Shown here piece by piece: positions 45,835 through 54,461 of a stretch of DNA of 64,000 bases (the stretch's first letter is position 1; each line of letters opens with the position of its first letter). A model generated the notes under the pieces. That model had not been told where the DNA came from and ran no database searches. It saw only the letters and a list, made by a program, of their open reading frames with translations. The position numbers and the translations under genes were made by a program. Origin of the DNA: Phyllobacterium phragmitis (GTDB lineage: Bacteria; Pseudomonadota; Alphaproteobacteria; Rhizobiales; Rhizobiaceae); NCBI RefSeq assembly GCF_002980495.1, contig NZ_PVBR01000001.1:186001-250000 (forward strand), read 5' to 3'.

Positions 45835-46506
45835 TTATGCCAGTTGCTTCAGATCCGGCAGTATCAGCGATGGTGCATAATCGAAATATTCGTCCGGCTG
45901 GTTGTTGCGGTTTATCCAGACGGTGCGGAAGCCGAATTTGGTCGCCCCCGCGACATCCCAGCGATTGGAGGACTGGAAGGAAATCGCGTCGGGATAAAGC
46001 CGCCATTCGGTCGTCACGAGATCATAGACCTCAGGAGCGGTCTTGAAGCGCCTGACGGCTTCGACCGAGAAGACGTCATCGAGGACGATATCGAGCGCGG
46101 CAGATTTCACCGCCGCATCCAGCATGGCTTGCGAGCCGTTGGAGAGGATGGCGAGCCGCGCGCCTCGTGCCTTCAGCGCCTTGAGAACGGCCGGCACTTC
46201 CGGATAGCAGTCGAGATGCCAATAGGATTCGAGCAGGGCGTCGCGCAGCTTGCGCTCGGCGCTAGGCACCTTGCTCAACGCGAAATCGAGGGCATGTTCC
46301 GTCAGCGTCCAGAAATCCACATAATCGCCCATCAGCGTTCGGACCCACGAATATTCCAGCTGTTTGGCGCGCCACAGTTCCGAAAGCAATTGCCCGTCCG
46401 GCCCGATCTTGTCGGCATGACGCCGCACTGCCGCATGCACGTCGAAAAGCGTGCCATAGGCATCGAATACATAATTGGAATAGTTCATGGCCGTCATTCC
46501 TCTCAT
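45835..46506 (-). CDS. HAD-family hydrolase, haloacid dehalogenase type II-like
   Basis: The product is 223 residues at most, or 217 from ATG 46488. VFDAYGTLFDVHAAV is motif I with the nucleophile Asp. LAILSNGSQ is motif II, and SFQSSNRWDVAGATKFGF holds motif IV-like SSNxWD, the marker of L-2-haloacid dehalogenases. It would hydrolyse C-halogen bonds of short 2-halo acids; physiological substrates are often unknown. ATG 46488 (MNYSNYVF) resembles usual starts better than 46506. Confidence 0.88.
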   Translation of the reverse strand: MRGMTAMNYSNYVFDAYGTLFDVHAAVRRHADKIGPDGQLLSELWRAKQLEYSWVRTLMGDYVDFWTLTEHALDFALSKVPSAERKLRDALLESYWHLDCYPEVPAVLKALKARGARLAILSNGSQAMLDAAVKSAALDIVLDDVFSVEAVRRFKTAPEVYDLVTTEWRLYPDAISFQSSNRWDVAGATKFGFRTVWINRNNQPDEYFDYAPSLILPDLKQLA

Positions 46507-46717
46507 CGTCGATTCGATCGGGACAACTGAAGGTAGCAGCTTGCGTCCCGTTGCCGCCAGAAGCCGAAATTATCGTCCGGTGGTTTCGATAATATTAGTT
46601 TCTCATTCCGGTCTTAAGCATTGCCCGGTGGAATGAGCCGGCCTATGTAGCTCTTGCACGATATTTCAGGCAGGTCATCGCCATGCCTGTTTGCAGTCAG
46701 ATAAGAGGAGAGTTCCC

Positions 46718-47314
46718 ATGGCTTTTGAATTGCCCGCACTGCCGTATGACTATGATGCGCTTGATCCGTTCATGTCGCGCGAGACGCTGGAATATCACCA
46801 TGACAAGCACCATCAGGCCTATGTGACCAATCTCAACAAGCTCCTGGAAGGCTCGGATCTCCAAGGCAAGAGCCTCGAAGAGATCGTCAAGGAGAGCTAC
46901 GGCAAGAACCAGGGCGTCTTCAACAATGCCGGCCAGCATTACAACCATATCCATTTCTGGAAGTGGATGAAGAAGGATGGCGGCGGCAAGAAGCTGCCGG
47001 GCAAGCTGCAATCGGCCATTGATTCCGATCTCGGCGGTTACGACAAGTTCCGCGAAGACTTCATCGCCGCCGGCACGACGCAGTTCGGCTCCGGCTGGGC
47101 ATGGCTGTCGGTCAAGAACGGCAAGCTGGAGATTTCCAAGACGCCGAACGGCGAAAACCCGCTCGTCCACGGTGCGACGCCGCTTCTCGGTGTCGATGTG
47201 TGGGAACATTCCTACTATATCGATTACCGCAATGCCCGCCCGAAATATCTCGAAGCCTTCGTCGATAGCCTCGTCAACTGGGACTACGTTCTCGAGCTCT
47301 ACGAAAAGGCGTAA
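46718..47314 (+). CDS. sodB: Superoxide dismutase (Fe/Mn)
   Basis: The 198-residue SOD converts superoxide to oxygen and hydrogen peroxide. Metal ligands are His27 in LEYHHDKHHQAYV, the histidine of GQHYNHIHFW, and Asp/His in DVWEHSYYIDY. LPYDYDALDPFMS is the usual N-terminal stretch. ATG 46718 is preceded by AGAGGAG at seven bases; an in-frame TTG at 46691 has nothing similar. Metal preference cannot be read with certainty, although GTTQFGSGWAWL favours Fe or cambialistic types. Confidence 0.95.
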   Translation: MAFELPALPYDYDALDPFMSRETLEYHHDKHHQAYVTNLNKLLEGSDLQGKSLEEIVKESYGKNQGVFNNAGQHYNHIHFWKWMKKDGGGKKLPGKLQSAIDSDLGGYDKFREDFIAAGTTQFGSGWAWLSVKNGKLEISKTPNGENPLVHGATPLLGVDVWEHSYYIDYRNARPKYLEAFVDSLVNWDYVLELYEKA

Positions 47315-47362
47315 TCGGTTTCTCCGGTTTTATGTGAAGCTTTCCGAAAAGCCCCGGCTCTT

Positions 47363-47446
47363 GAACTGACCCCGTAAAGTTGGACAGTTTAAGCGCTGGC
47401 GGAATTTAAGGGCTGGGTCCTGTATTGCACAGGGCTCAGCCCTTTT
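47363..47446 (+). mobile_element. Probable IS3-family end fragment with transcription-terminator hairpin
   Basis: TGACCCCGTAAAGTTGGACA (47368 on) resembles the terminal sequence of many IS3-family elements. It is followed by AAGGGCTGGGTCCTGT (47408 on), a short loop, and ACAGGGCTCAGCCCTTTT, a hairpin with a T-run. No transposase remains. The hairpin can also serve as the sodB terminator. Identification from recall only. Confidence 0.45.
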
Positions 47447-47458
47447 AGTTATCCTGAT

Positions 47459-47536
47459 GCGGTTCCTGTTTTGATGGAATCGCGAAGCGCCCCCGCTGTC
47501 CCGCCAGCGTTTCCACTTCAATGTGAAATGCTCTAA
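47459..47536 (-). repeat. Family A core repeat
   Basis: In reverse orientation: GTTCCTGTTTTGATGGAATC at the left and GCGTTTCCACTTCAATGTGA then AATGCTCTAAA at the right. It matches the cores at 7911 and 61082. It lies immediately before the stop codon of the following leftward gene. Confidence 0.8.
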
Positions 47537-47539
47537 AGG

Positions 47540-47866
47540 TCAGTGCCTTCTGCAGGAGGTGGTCGGTATCCCGGCGTCATATTTGCTCTGCATCGTATAG
47601 AGCCAGCCCCGGCATTCCTCCATCGAGGTAAAGCAGCGGAAGCGGTCGACGGGCATGCGGGCATCATTGTCGCTGATGAAGGGCGATTCCTTCACGCCGT
47701 GGAATATGCCGACGAACACGCCACTGCCACGCGGCGGCGTATTGCAGCGTTGGCCGGCATATTCGCTTACATTCTTGAGGACCGCCGCTTCGGCGGTCGC
47801 GATGGGGGTGAACGATTGCAGGATCGCGGCAAAACCTATGAGAAAAGCAAAGCCTGTATATTTCAT
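47540..47866 (-). CDS. Small secreted hypothetical protein with four cysteines
   Basis: From ATG 47866 the product is 108 residues. MKYTGFAFLIGFAAILQSFTPIATAEA is a Sec signal peptide cleaved near ATAEA. The mature 80 residues hold four cysteines (GQRCNTPPRG, RFRCFTSMEECRGW, TTSCRRH), fitting two disulfides in the periplasm. No family is recognised. The frame is open upstream to 47944 but that part is not signal-like. Confidence 0.65.
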   Translation of the reverse strand: MKYTGFAFLIGFAAILQSFTPIATAEAAVLKNVSEYAGQRCNTPPRGSGVFVGIFHGVKESPFISDNDARMPVDRFRCFTSMEECRGWLYTMQSKYDAGIPTTSCRRH

Positions 47867-47973
47867 GGCTTTAAAACCTTCAAATGGACGAGGTCGCACA
47901 TGATAACCGCAATTGTGTCGAAATGTTCCTGCGCCTTCGGACATAACGGAATATGGCTAATACTGCCCTACAG

Positions 47974-48168
47974 TTTGTCAGAAACTAGCTTGAAACAGCT
48001 TCCCCTCTAGTCGTCATTCTCGGGCTTGTCCCGAGAATCTACGACGGCATGATCTGTCAGAACGGTAATTGCTTTTCTTTTTCATGTAGCAGATTCTCGG
48101 GACAAGCCCGAGAATGACGACAGGACAAGGGGCATTGTCCAACCAGTGTTTCAATTAAACCATGACAA
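47974..48168. repeat. MITE-like element, family D, full copy
   Basis: The ends TTTGTCAGAAACTAGCTTGA and TTCAATTAAACCATGACAA carry the terminal inverted repeat TTGTCA/TGACAA. Two inner palindromes, CGTCATTCTCGGGCTTGTCC and ATTCTCGGGACAAGCCCGAG, face each other. A shorter inverted copy lies at 53801-53915. No gene is present. Confidence 0.85.
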
Positions 48169-48171
48169 CAT

Positions 48172-50292
48172 TTAAGTGGCTGTTTTCTCTGTGACTTTCC
48201 CCGTGACCTTCAAAGCGAAGGCATAATTGTAGGCGACTTCCTCGAGCCTTGAGAAGCGCCCCGAGGCGCCGGCATGACCGGCATCCATGTTGATGCGGAA
48301 GATAACCGGGTTCTTGTCGGTTTTCAGTTCCCTGAGCTTAGCAACCCACTTCGCCGGCTCCCAATAGGTGACGCGCGGATCGGACAATCCGGTTTCGGCC
48401 AGGATCGGTGGATAGGCCTGCGCGCTGACATTGGAGTAGGGGCAGTAGGAGGCGATGGTGCGATAATCGGCTTCCGAAGTGACCGGATTTCCCCACTCCG
48501 GCCATTCGACCGGCGTCAACGGCAGGCTTTCGTCGAGTATCGTATTCAGCACGTCGACGAATGGTACCTCGGCAATGATCCCGCCGAAAGCCTTCGGCGC
48601 CAGATTGGCTATGGCGCCCATCAGCATGCCGCCGGCCGAGCCGCCATGTGCGATGATCCGGTCATGGCTGGTGAATTTCTCCGCGACCAGATGCTCCGCC
48701 GCCGCAATGAAATCGGTGAACGTGTTGATCTTCTTGTCGCGCTTGCCGTTCTCGTACCAGGCAAAACCCTTGTCCTTGCCGCCGCGGATATGTGCGATGG
48801 CATAGATGAAGCCGCGATCGACGAGCGACAGGCAGCTGATGTTGAAACTGGCCGGAATGGTCATGCCGTAGGAGCCATAGCCATAAAGCAGGCATGGGGC
48901 CGAACCGTCGAGCGGCGTATCGCGGGCGTAGAGAATCGAGACGGGAACGAGTTCGCCATCTCCCGCCGTCGCCAGCAGCCGTCTCGTCACGTAATCCTCG
49001 GGATTGTGCCCGGAGGGAACGTCCTGCGTCTTGAGCAGCGTACGCTCGCGCGTGCGCATATTATAGTCGAATTCCTGGGTCGGCGTCGTCATCGAGGAAT
49101 AGGAGAACCGGATGATTTCGGTATCATATTCCGCGCTTCCCTGAAGTCCCAGCGAATAGGCCTCCTCGTCGAAGGCGATGGCATGTTCCTCACCGGTTTT
49201 GCGATTGCGGACGATGATGCGGGGCAAACCCTGGCTACGCTCGATCCAAACGAGGAAATCGCGGTAGGCGGTGTGGCCGAGGATAATGGTTCCGGGCTTT
49301 TCCGGTACCACTTCCGTCCAGTTTTCCCGTTCTGGAGCATTAACGGGCGCGCTCATGATCTTGAAATCCTTCGCGCCGTCTATGTTGGTCAGGATGAAAA
49401 AGACGTCGCCGCCCTCACTAAGATTGTATTCCACACCGGTCTCGCGCTTGCGCACAAGCCTTGGTTCGGCCGTGGGATCATTCGCCGGAATGATCCACTC
49501 CTCCGACGTCTCGTGATCGCCGATGGCGATAAAGACGAAATCATCGAGGCTGCTGCCGCTCACATTCATGAAGAAGCCGGGATCCTCTTCCTCATGGATC
49601 AGCCGGTCGTCCTTCTGCGTCGTACCTATTCTGTGATAATAGAGTTTCGACGGGCGGTGATTTTCGTCGAGGCGGGTATAGAAGAAACCCTCGCTCGCCG
49701 CATCCCAGACACCGCCGCCATTGGTATCGACGATGGAATCGTCAAGATCGGCCAGGGTGTCCAGATCGCGAACCCCGAGAGAATAAAATTCCGAGCCCTT
49801 GTCGTCAAAGCCCCAGACGAGACGCTTGTGGTCGGGCGAATGATCGGTGGAGGACAGGCGGAAATAAGCCTTGCCCTGGGCTTCCAGATCGCCATCGAGC
49901 AGCATGGTCTCCGTGCCGCCGTCGCGCGGCGTGCGGAAGAAACGCGGCTGCTCGCCGCCGGTCTTGAAGGACGTGCCATAGGCATATGGCCCATCCTTAT
50001 ATGGAACCGATGACTCGTCTTCTTTTATCCGCCCCTTCATCTCCGCAAAAAGCGTCTCCTGCAGGGCCTTGGTATCCTCCATCAAGGCGGCCTGATAGGC
50101 GTTCTCGGCCTCCAGATGCTTGCGGATATCAGGATCGAGAACGGAAGGATCCTTGAAGACCTCCTGCCAGTTCGGCGCGCGCAGCCACGCGTAATTATCG
50201 GTCCGGGTGATGCCGTGACGGGTATCGGTATCAGGCTTTTTAGCCGCAACCGGATAGGGCAGATCGGGAAAAACGGAAGATTTTGTCATCAT
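48172..50292 (-). CDS. ptrB: Oligopeptidase B (S9A prolyl oligopeptidase family)
   Basis: The 706-residue serine peptidase has an N-terminal seven-bladed propeller (about residues 80-410) and a C-terminal alpha/beta hydrolase domain. The nucleophile is in RIIAHGGSAGGMLMGA, the catalytic Asp in LSDPRVTYWEPAKWVAKLR, and the His in INMDAGHAGASGRF. GYGSYGMTIPASFN shapes the oxyanion site. It cuts short peptides after Arg or Lys in the cytoplasm. Two adjacent Met codons start the frame; either may be used. Confidence 0.95.
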   Translation of the reverse strand: MMTKSSVFPDLPYPVAAKKPDTDTRHGITRTDNYAWLRAPNWQEVFKDPSVLDPDIRKHLEAENAYQAALMEDTKALQETLFAEMKGRIKEDESSVPYKDGPYAYGTSFKTGGEQPRFFRTPRDGGTETMLLDGDLEAQGKAYFRLSSTDHSPDHKRLVWGFDDKGSEFYSLGVRDLDTLADLDDSIVDTNGGGVWDAASEGFFYTRLDENHRPSKLYYHRIGTTQKDDRLIHEEEDPGFFMNVSGSSLDDFVFIAIGDHETSEEWIIPANDPTAEPRLVRKRETGVEYNLSEGGDVFFILTNIDGAKDFKIMSAPVNAPERENWTEVVPEKPGTIILGHTAYRDFLVWIERSQGLPRIIVRNRKTGEEHAIAFDEEAYSLGLQGSAEYDTEIIRFSYSSMTTPTQEFDYNMRTRERTLLKTQDVPSGHNPEDYVTRRLLATAGDGELVPVSILYARDTPLDGSAPCLLYGYGSYGMTIPASFNISCLSLVDRGFIYAIAHIRGGKDKGFAWYENGKRDKKINTFTDFIAAAEHLVAEKFTSHDRIIAHGGSAGGMLMGAIANLAPKAFGGIIAEVPFVDVLNTILDESLPLTPVEWPEWGNPVTSEADYRTIASYCPYSNVSAQAYPPILAETGLSDPRVTYWEPAKWVAKLRELKTDKNPVIFRINMDAGHAGASGRFSRLEEVAYNYAFALKVTGKVTEKTAT

Positions 50293-50364
50293 AATTCCAT
50301 GAAAATGAAACAGATCAACGCCTCGCTCGGATCATTCTCCAGGCGAGGCCAAATGGCTTGGATA

Positions 50365-50790
50365 TCAATCCTCGTCGAATACCAACGCATGCCCGTTCAT
50401 GCAATAGCGCAGGCCCGTGGGCGGCGGTCCATCGGGGAAGAGGTGCCCCAGATGCGCGTCGCAGTCGGCGCAACGGATTTCCGTGCGAACCATGCCATGG
50501 GAAACATCCTCGAATGCGTTGACGGCCTCGGGCTCGATCGGCTCGAAGAAACTCGGCCATCCCGTGCCCGAATCATATTTGGCTTCGGAGCGGTAAAGCG
50601 GCCGACCGCAGCAGACGCATTTATATGTGCCTTTCAGCTTGCTGTCGAAATTCGGGCTGGAGAACGCGCGTTCGGTGCCGTGTTGACGCGTGATCTGATA
50701 TTGAATCGGCGTCAGCTGCTCGCGCCATTCCGCGTCGGTTTTGACCACCTTTAACGGCTTTGCCCGTGTCTGGGCCTTGGTCGTGCTCAT
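50365..50790 (-). CDS. msrB: Peptide-methionine (R)-S-oxide reductase
   Basis: The 141-residue protein reduces methionine-R-sulfoxide in oxidised proteins. Zinc ligands are Cys58/Cys61 (KCVCCGRPL) and Cys107/Cys110 ([11 protein letters not shown]). The catalytic Cys130 is in [24 protein letters not shown] is the substrate pocket. ATG 50790 is the family-like start ([11 protein letters not shown]); the open frame continues far upstream without resemblance. No MsrA domain is fused. It lies back-to-back with the AT-rich leader of mucR. Confidence 0.95.
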   Translation of the reverse strand: MSTTKAQTRAKPLKVVKTDAEWREQLTPIQYQITRQHGTERAFSSPNFDSKLKGTYKCVCCGRPLYRSEAKYDSGTGWPSFFEPIEPEAVNAFEDVSHGMVRTEIRCADCDAHLGHLFPDGPPPTGLRYCMNGHALVFDED

Positions 50791-51331
50791 GGTGATTCCT
50801 TTCGTGAAGCAGGTGCCGTCAGTATCTAGGTCCGACGGGCCGTTTCGACAACTGCTGCTTCGTCCACTGCGCCGCTGAATTATCTCGGAATAATTATTAT
50901 GACGAAAAATGGGTTGGATTATTTCTGGCTGCCAGAAATTTGACGTAATGCTCCGCTTTTTGGTGAAAGCTACATCGAATGTTCGGGGGCTGTGTTCCAC
51001 CAATGGCGTCGATTGACTTGAGATTATCTAAAATAGAGGCTGGCTCAAATATTGGGACAACTTATAGGGTGTATTTTACTGCTATCGCGCGCATGTAGAA
51101 TTTGTTGTACAATCCAGAGTGTGTATTTTACTTTATTAAATATTGGAAAGAAACACCAAATTAGAGTACAAAGTAATTGACAGATCAGTTTTCCTTGGCG
51201 ATATGGTCGCCTGCGCGGGATGGGCTAGGCACAGCCGAGTTGAACGATCTGTTGCCTTGCATAGGAAGAGTGGATGCGCCCGCGGAAATATCTCCGATAT
51301 TTGCCGCGGGTGTATTAGAGGAAAAAAATTG
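50791..51331 (+). promoter_or_regulatory. Long AT-rich leader upstream of mucR with a repeated motif
   Basis: These 541 bases contain no gene and are much richer in A/T than the neighbours, with many TpA steps. GTGTATTTTACT occurs twice, at 51069-51080 and 51121-51132, exactly 52 bases apart. MucR/Ros proteins bind AT-rich sites with TpA steps and repress their own genes, so these are candidate autoregulatory sites. Binding is inferred. Confidence 0.5.
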
Positions 51332-51760
51332 ATGGAACATCTTGAAATTAGCGATACTGGCGAGGACGTGCTTCTCGGTCTGACCGCAGAAGTTGTCGCC
51401 GCTTATGTGAGCAATAATCCCATTCGCGCAGGAGAACTTCCTGCGTTGATCTCTGAAGTCCATGCCGCTTTCGGGCGCGTCGGGGTTCGGGAAGAAGCGG
51501 TAGCGGTCGTTGAAAAGCCGAAACCTGCCGTTAATCCGAAGAAATCTGTTTCGGATGATTATATTATCTGCCTCGAAGACGGTAAGAAGTTCAAATCGCT
51601 CAAGCGCCATCTGATGACGCATTACAGCATGACGCCTGAACAGTACCGTGAGAAGTGGGATCTGGATCCGAGTTATCCCATGGTGGCGCCGAATTACGCG
51701 GCGGCTCGCTCGCAGCTGGCCAAGAAGATGGGCCTTGGCCGCAAGCGCAAGCGCACCTGA
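51332..51760 (+). CDS. mucR: MucR/Ros-family zinc-finger transcriptional regulator
   Basis: The 142-residue protein is a full-length MucR. The N-terminal part ([18 protein letters not shown]) mediates oligomerisation. The prokaryotic zinc finger is [19 protein letters not shown] with Cys80, Asp83, His93 and His97, the Cys-Asp-His-His variant in which Asp replaces the second Cys. [21 protein letters not shown] and the basic tail GLGRKRKRT complete the DNA-binding region. MucR silences AT-rich genes and controls exopolysaccharide, motility and host interaction in rhizobia and Brucella. AGAGGA stands nine bases before ATG 51332. An AT-rich polysaccharide cassette as at 14,800-18,700 would be a natural target. 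Confidence 0.96.
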   Translation: MEHLEISDTGEDVLLGLTAEVVAAYVSNNPIRAGELPALISEVHAAFGRVGVREEAVAVVEKPKPAVNPKKSVSDDYIICLEDGKKFKSLKRHLMTHYSMTPEQYREKWDLDPSYPMVAPNYAAARSQLAKKMGLGRKRKRT

Positions 51761-51821
51761 AGTTGGTTTGGCCGCGGCTGGACCGGTTGTCCCGGTCCTT
51801 CCGCGCGCATATAGAATTGCA

Positions 51822-51855
51822 CAAAAGCGGCGCCCTAAGCGCCGTTTTTTCTTTT
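51822..51855 (+). terminator. Factor-independent terminator of mucR
   Basis: AAAAG then the stem CGGCGC, loop CCTAA, stem GCGCCG and a run TTTTTTCTTTT. It lies about 65 bases after the mucR stop. Confidence 0.9.
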
Positions 51856-51911
51856 CCATGGAGCGCTCTCATCCGAGTGAAGACAGAGAGATTTCCGGCG
51901 CCGGTGCGACG

Positions 51912-52214
51912 CTAAGCTATCGCGCGTGCAGGCGTGATCGTGCGCTTTAATTTATCAAGTGCCTGTTTGAGAGCGATGTGACGATTGAGGTCATAGCTCC
52001 AGTGGCCGCATATCCCCTTTAACCGTTCGCGTTCGATCAGGCGTGTCAGGCGACAGCTCGCGGCGGCTTTCTCCTGCTGCGAAGCGGCAAACAACGCGTC
52101 GAAGTCGATGCCGCATAAGATCTGCAGCGCGGCGCGCTGCATGGCTTCTCCGCGCCGCTCTTCCTTCGATGCCAGAAAAGCCCGGCTTTCCATTGCGATA
52201 TGATCACTGGTCAT
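51912..52214 (-). CDS. Small hypothetical helical protein
   Basis: The product is 100 residues from ATG 52214, or 112 from ATG 52250. It is mostly helical and basic: ERRGEAMQRAALQILCGIDF, then LFAASQQEKAAASCRLTRLIERERLKG, then HWSYDLNRHIALKQALDKLKR. No domain is recognised. It converges with mucR and diverges from the DnaA-like gene. Codon use resembles its neighbours, which supports a real gene. Confidence 0.55.
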   Translation of the reverse strand: MTSDHIAMESRAFLASKEERRGEAMQRAALQILCGIDFDALFAASQQEKAAASCRLTRLIERERLKGICGHWSYDLNRHIALKQALDKLKRTITPARAIA

Positions 52215-52430
52215 GATTTCTGTCCGTTGTTGATGGACGACCAGTCTCATTCCGTTGCGGAAGGTGTGGATAAAATTCCTACATTTTCTTCATCTTGGCC
52301 CCGGAGCCTGAAAAACCCCCTATGAAACACTGCATTAGGTGCAGATAGCGGAGGCAATCAAAAAACTTATCCTCGCAATTGCCAAGCCGGATATAAGAAG
52401 ATATTCCTAATTTCAGCGAGAGGAAGAAGA

Positions 52431-52895
52431 ATGTCTTCGGTGTTATCAGGTGTGATCCACACGCAATCCGAGGCTGTCGACGCCCTGATCGCAATGGCCG
52501 TGAAACATGGACGCTGCGTGGCGATCGACAAGCTTTCCTCGATCGAAGAGGGGCGCCGCGGCAGGTTGCCTCGCAGCCAGACGATCGAAATCTGCGATGC
52601 CTTCATCGATATTCTGGCTGCTTATTTCGGGGTTCCCGGCCATGAGTTGCGCTCCGGCGGCCGTTGCCGGCGCGAGGTGGCCAGGGTCCGGCAGATCGGC
52701 ATGTATGTCGCGCATACGCTGTTCGGCCTGACGATGGCGGACGTGGCGCAAGGCTTCGCCCGCGATCGCTCCACGGTCATGCACGCCTGCCATCTGATCG
52801 AGGATATGCGTGAAGACAAGGAGTTCGATGCAATCCTTGCCGCCTTCGAACGTCTGTCCGCCGCCGCCTTTCTAGGCAAAGGGAGGAACAAATGA
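52431..52895 (+). CDS. Stand-alone DnaA domain IV-like DNA-binding protein
   Basis: The 154-residue protein has a C-terminal half similar to the DNA-binding domain of the replication initiator DnaA: RRCRREVARVRQIGMYVAHTLFGLTMADVAQGF, then ARDRSTVMHACHLIEDM. In DnaA the matching part reads like R-x-x-A-M-Y-L...D-H-T-T-V-x-x-A. The AAA+ ATPase part is absent. GCGAGAGGAAGAAG precedes ATG 52431. It overlaps the DUF6456 gene by four bases (ATGA). Such proteins could bind DnaA-box-like sites as regulators; function is inferred from fold only. Confidence 0.8.
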   Translation: MSSVLSGVIHTQSEAVDALIAMAVKHGRCVAIDKLSSIEEGRRGRLPRSQTIEICDAFIDILAAYFGVPGHELRSGGRCRREVARVRQIGMYVAHTLFGLTMADVAQGFARDRSTVMHACHLIEDMREDKEFDAILAAFERLSAAAFLGKGRNK

Positions 52896-53710
52896 CGAAG
52901 GATAAAGCGTCGCGCCGCATTCTCCGTTTCCTCGCCAAGACGAAGGCACGGTTGAGAATGGCGGCATTGCCGGATCATATATTGTTGGAAAGCGCCGAAT
53001 GCGGCAGCATTTCGGCTCGCCATTCGCTTTTGCGAACGATGCAGCAAGCCGGTTTGATTGCCTTGCAGGGCGACATCGTGGCGTTGACGCCTCTTGGCCG
53101 AGAACGCATGCGCGCGACAGCGCGGCAACGTGCAACGGCTCCGTCATCCGGCGGGACCTTGGCCGGCCGGGACCTGGAAAACGTTGTGGTCGAGACCGAT
53201 GGTGAAACGAGGCTCGTCGCTTTCAATCATGCCGAATCACCGCTCGGTCAGCTTTATCGGCGCAAGGGCACGGACGGAAAGCCATTCCTGTCGGTGGAGG
53301 AATTTGCGGCGGGCGAACGCCTCAGGTCCGATTTCACCCGCGGAAATCTGATGCCGAGGCTCGGCGCCAATTGGGAAACAAGCGCCGCAGGGCGCAATCG
53401 TACCTCCGGAAATGGCACGGTCGAACTGACCGATGCCGCGATGGCTGCGCGTTTGCGTGTCGAAAAGGCACTTAATGCCGTCGGGCCTGAGCTTTCCGGC
53501 GTGCTGATCGATATATGCTGTTTCCTCAAGGGCCTTGAAACGGTCGAGCGCGAACGCCGCTGGCCGGCGCGTTCGGCAAAATTGCTGCTGAAAGCGGCAC
53601 TTGGCGCGCTCGACCGGCATTATCGCCCGCAAGGCAGCCAGTCGAAACCGGGGCGTGGAGGAATCGTCCAATGGGGAGCGGCTGATTACCGGCCTTCGGT
53701 AAGAGTCTGA
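52892..53710 (+). CDS. DUF6456 domain protein
   Basis: The 272-residue protein has an N-terminal winged-helix-like segment (KARLRMAALPDHILLESAECGSIS then LLRTMQQAGLIALQGD) and the DUF6456 core in the second half: ESPLGQLYRRKGTDGKPFLS, EEFAAGERLRSDFTRGNLMPR, and SGVLIDICCFLKGLETVERERRWPARSAKLLLKAAL. Its core resembles phage/regulatory helix-turn-helix proteins of Rhizobiales. The four-base overlap with the DnaA-like gene means the two are made together. Function unknown; the family is placed by recall. Confidence 0.75.
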   Translation: MTKDKASRRILRFLAKTKARLRMAALPDHILLESAECGSISARHSLLRTMQQAGLIALQGDIVALTPLGRERMRATARQRATAPSSGGTLAGRDLENVVVETDGETRLVAFNHAESPLGQLYRRKGTDGKPFLSVEEFAAGERLRSDFTRGNLMPRLGANWETSAAGRNRTSGNGTVELTDAAMAARLRVEKALNAVGPELSGVLIDICCFLKGLETVERERRWPARSAKLLLKAALGALDRHYRPQGSQSKPGRGGIVQWGAADYRPSVRV

Positions 53711-53753
53711 CGATCTGGGTAGCCGGTACTCAGATTATGCAGCACTCAAAGGT

Positions 53754-53795
53754 TAGAGCGTCCTTTGCGCGCCCAATTGGATGCGCAGCACTCTA
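53754..53795. repeat. TAGAGCG palindrome (family B), second copy
   Basis: TAGAGCGTCCTTTGCGCGCC, AATT, then GGATGCGCAGCACTCTA. It is the same palindrome as at 36713 without the internal duplication, and abuts the family D element. Confidence 0.8.
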
Positions 53796-53800
53796 CGGTC

Positions 53801-53915
53801 TGTCATGGTTTAATTGAACCGCTGACAAGACAGAGGACCCTTTCCTATCGTCATTCTCGGGACAAGCCCGAGAATGACGGCCCGGCGAAAGCTGTTTGAA
53901 GCTAGCTCTGACAAA
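53801..53915. repeat. MITE-like element, family D, shortened inverted copy
   Basis: TGTCATGGTTTAATTGAACC at the left and GCTGTTTGAAGCTAGCTCTG then ACAAAC at the right match the ends of the 47974 copy in reverse. Only one of the two central CGTCATTCTCGGGACAAGCC palindromes remains. Confidence 0.8.
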
Positions 53916-53917
53916 CT

Positions 53918-54361
53918 CTAATGCCTTGCAGCGCTCGCCTCCGCGACGAGTGCGGCCTGCGCCTCGGCGCGGATGCGGCGGATCATGGCGCGCAGGCCGT
54001 TCGACCGCTGCGGTGTCAGATGCTCGTCCAGCCCGAGTGTTTTCAGAACGCTGTCGGGATCGATGGCGAGGATTTCCGATGCCTTCCGGCCTGAATAAAG
54101 CGCCAGCACGATAGCGACGAGGCCGCGCACGATATGCGCGTCGGAATCACCCAGGAAGGTGATTTCCGGGTCTTCGCCTTCGCCGATCTCGGTCTTGAGC
54201 CACACCTGGCTGACGCAGCCCTGCACCTTGTGCGCCGCATCGCGGGCATCATCCGGGTAGGGCTTGAGATCACGGCCGAGATCGATCACGTAGCGATAGC
54301 GGTCTTCCCACTCGTCGAGAACGTCAAAATCGGTAACGATATCGTCAATGGTCTGGGTCAT
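53918..54361 (-). CDS. sufE: Cysteine desulfuration protein SufE
   Basis: The 147-residue protein accepts sulfur from SufS during iron-sulfur cluster assembly. The acceptor cysteine is Cys49 in HKVQGCVSQVWL, and MTQTIDDIVTDFDVLDEWEDRYRYVIDLG is the typical SufE start. ATG 54361 is used because upstream sequence in the same frame lacks resemblance. It is not beside other suf genes, as in many alphaproteobacteria. Confidence 0.94.
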   Translation of the reverse strand: MTQTIDDIVTDFDVLDEWEDRYRYVIDLGRDLKPYPDDARDAAHKVQGCVSQVWLKTEIGEGEDPEITFLGDSDAHIVRGLVAIVLALYSGRKASEILAIDPDSVLKTLGLDEHLTPQRSNGLRAMIRRIRAEAQAALVAEASAARH

Positions 54362-54461
54362 GCGCTCACATATAGCGATTGGCGGCGGCAACGTCACGGG
54401 TAGAGGGATAATTTCCCCCGGGCAAGCCTCGGAAACAAGCCTTGGAAAAATGGCCGGCTCC

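Noticed and set aside
48274-50013. 579-codon frame opposite oligopeptidase B
   Set aside because: Shadow frame; no recognisable domain and the real gene has all catalytic motifs.
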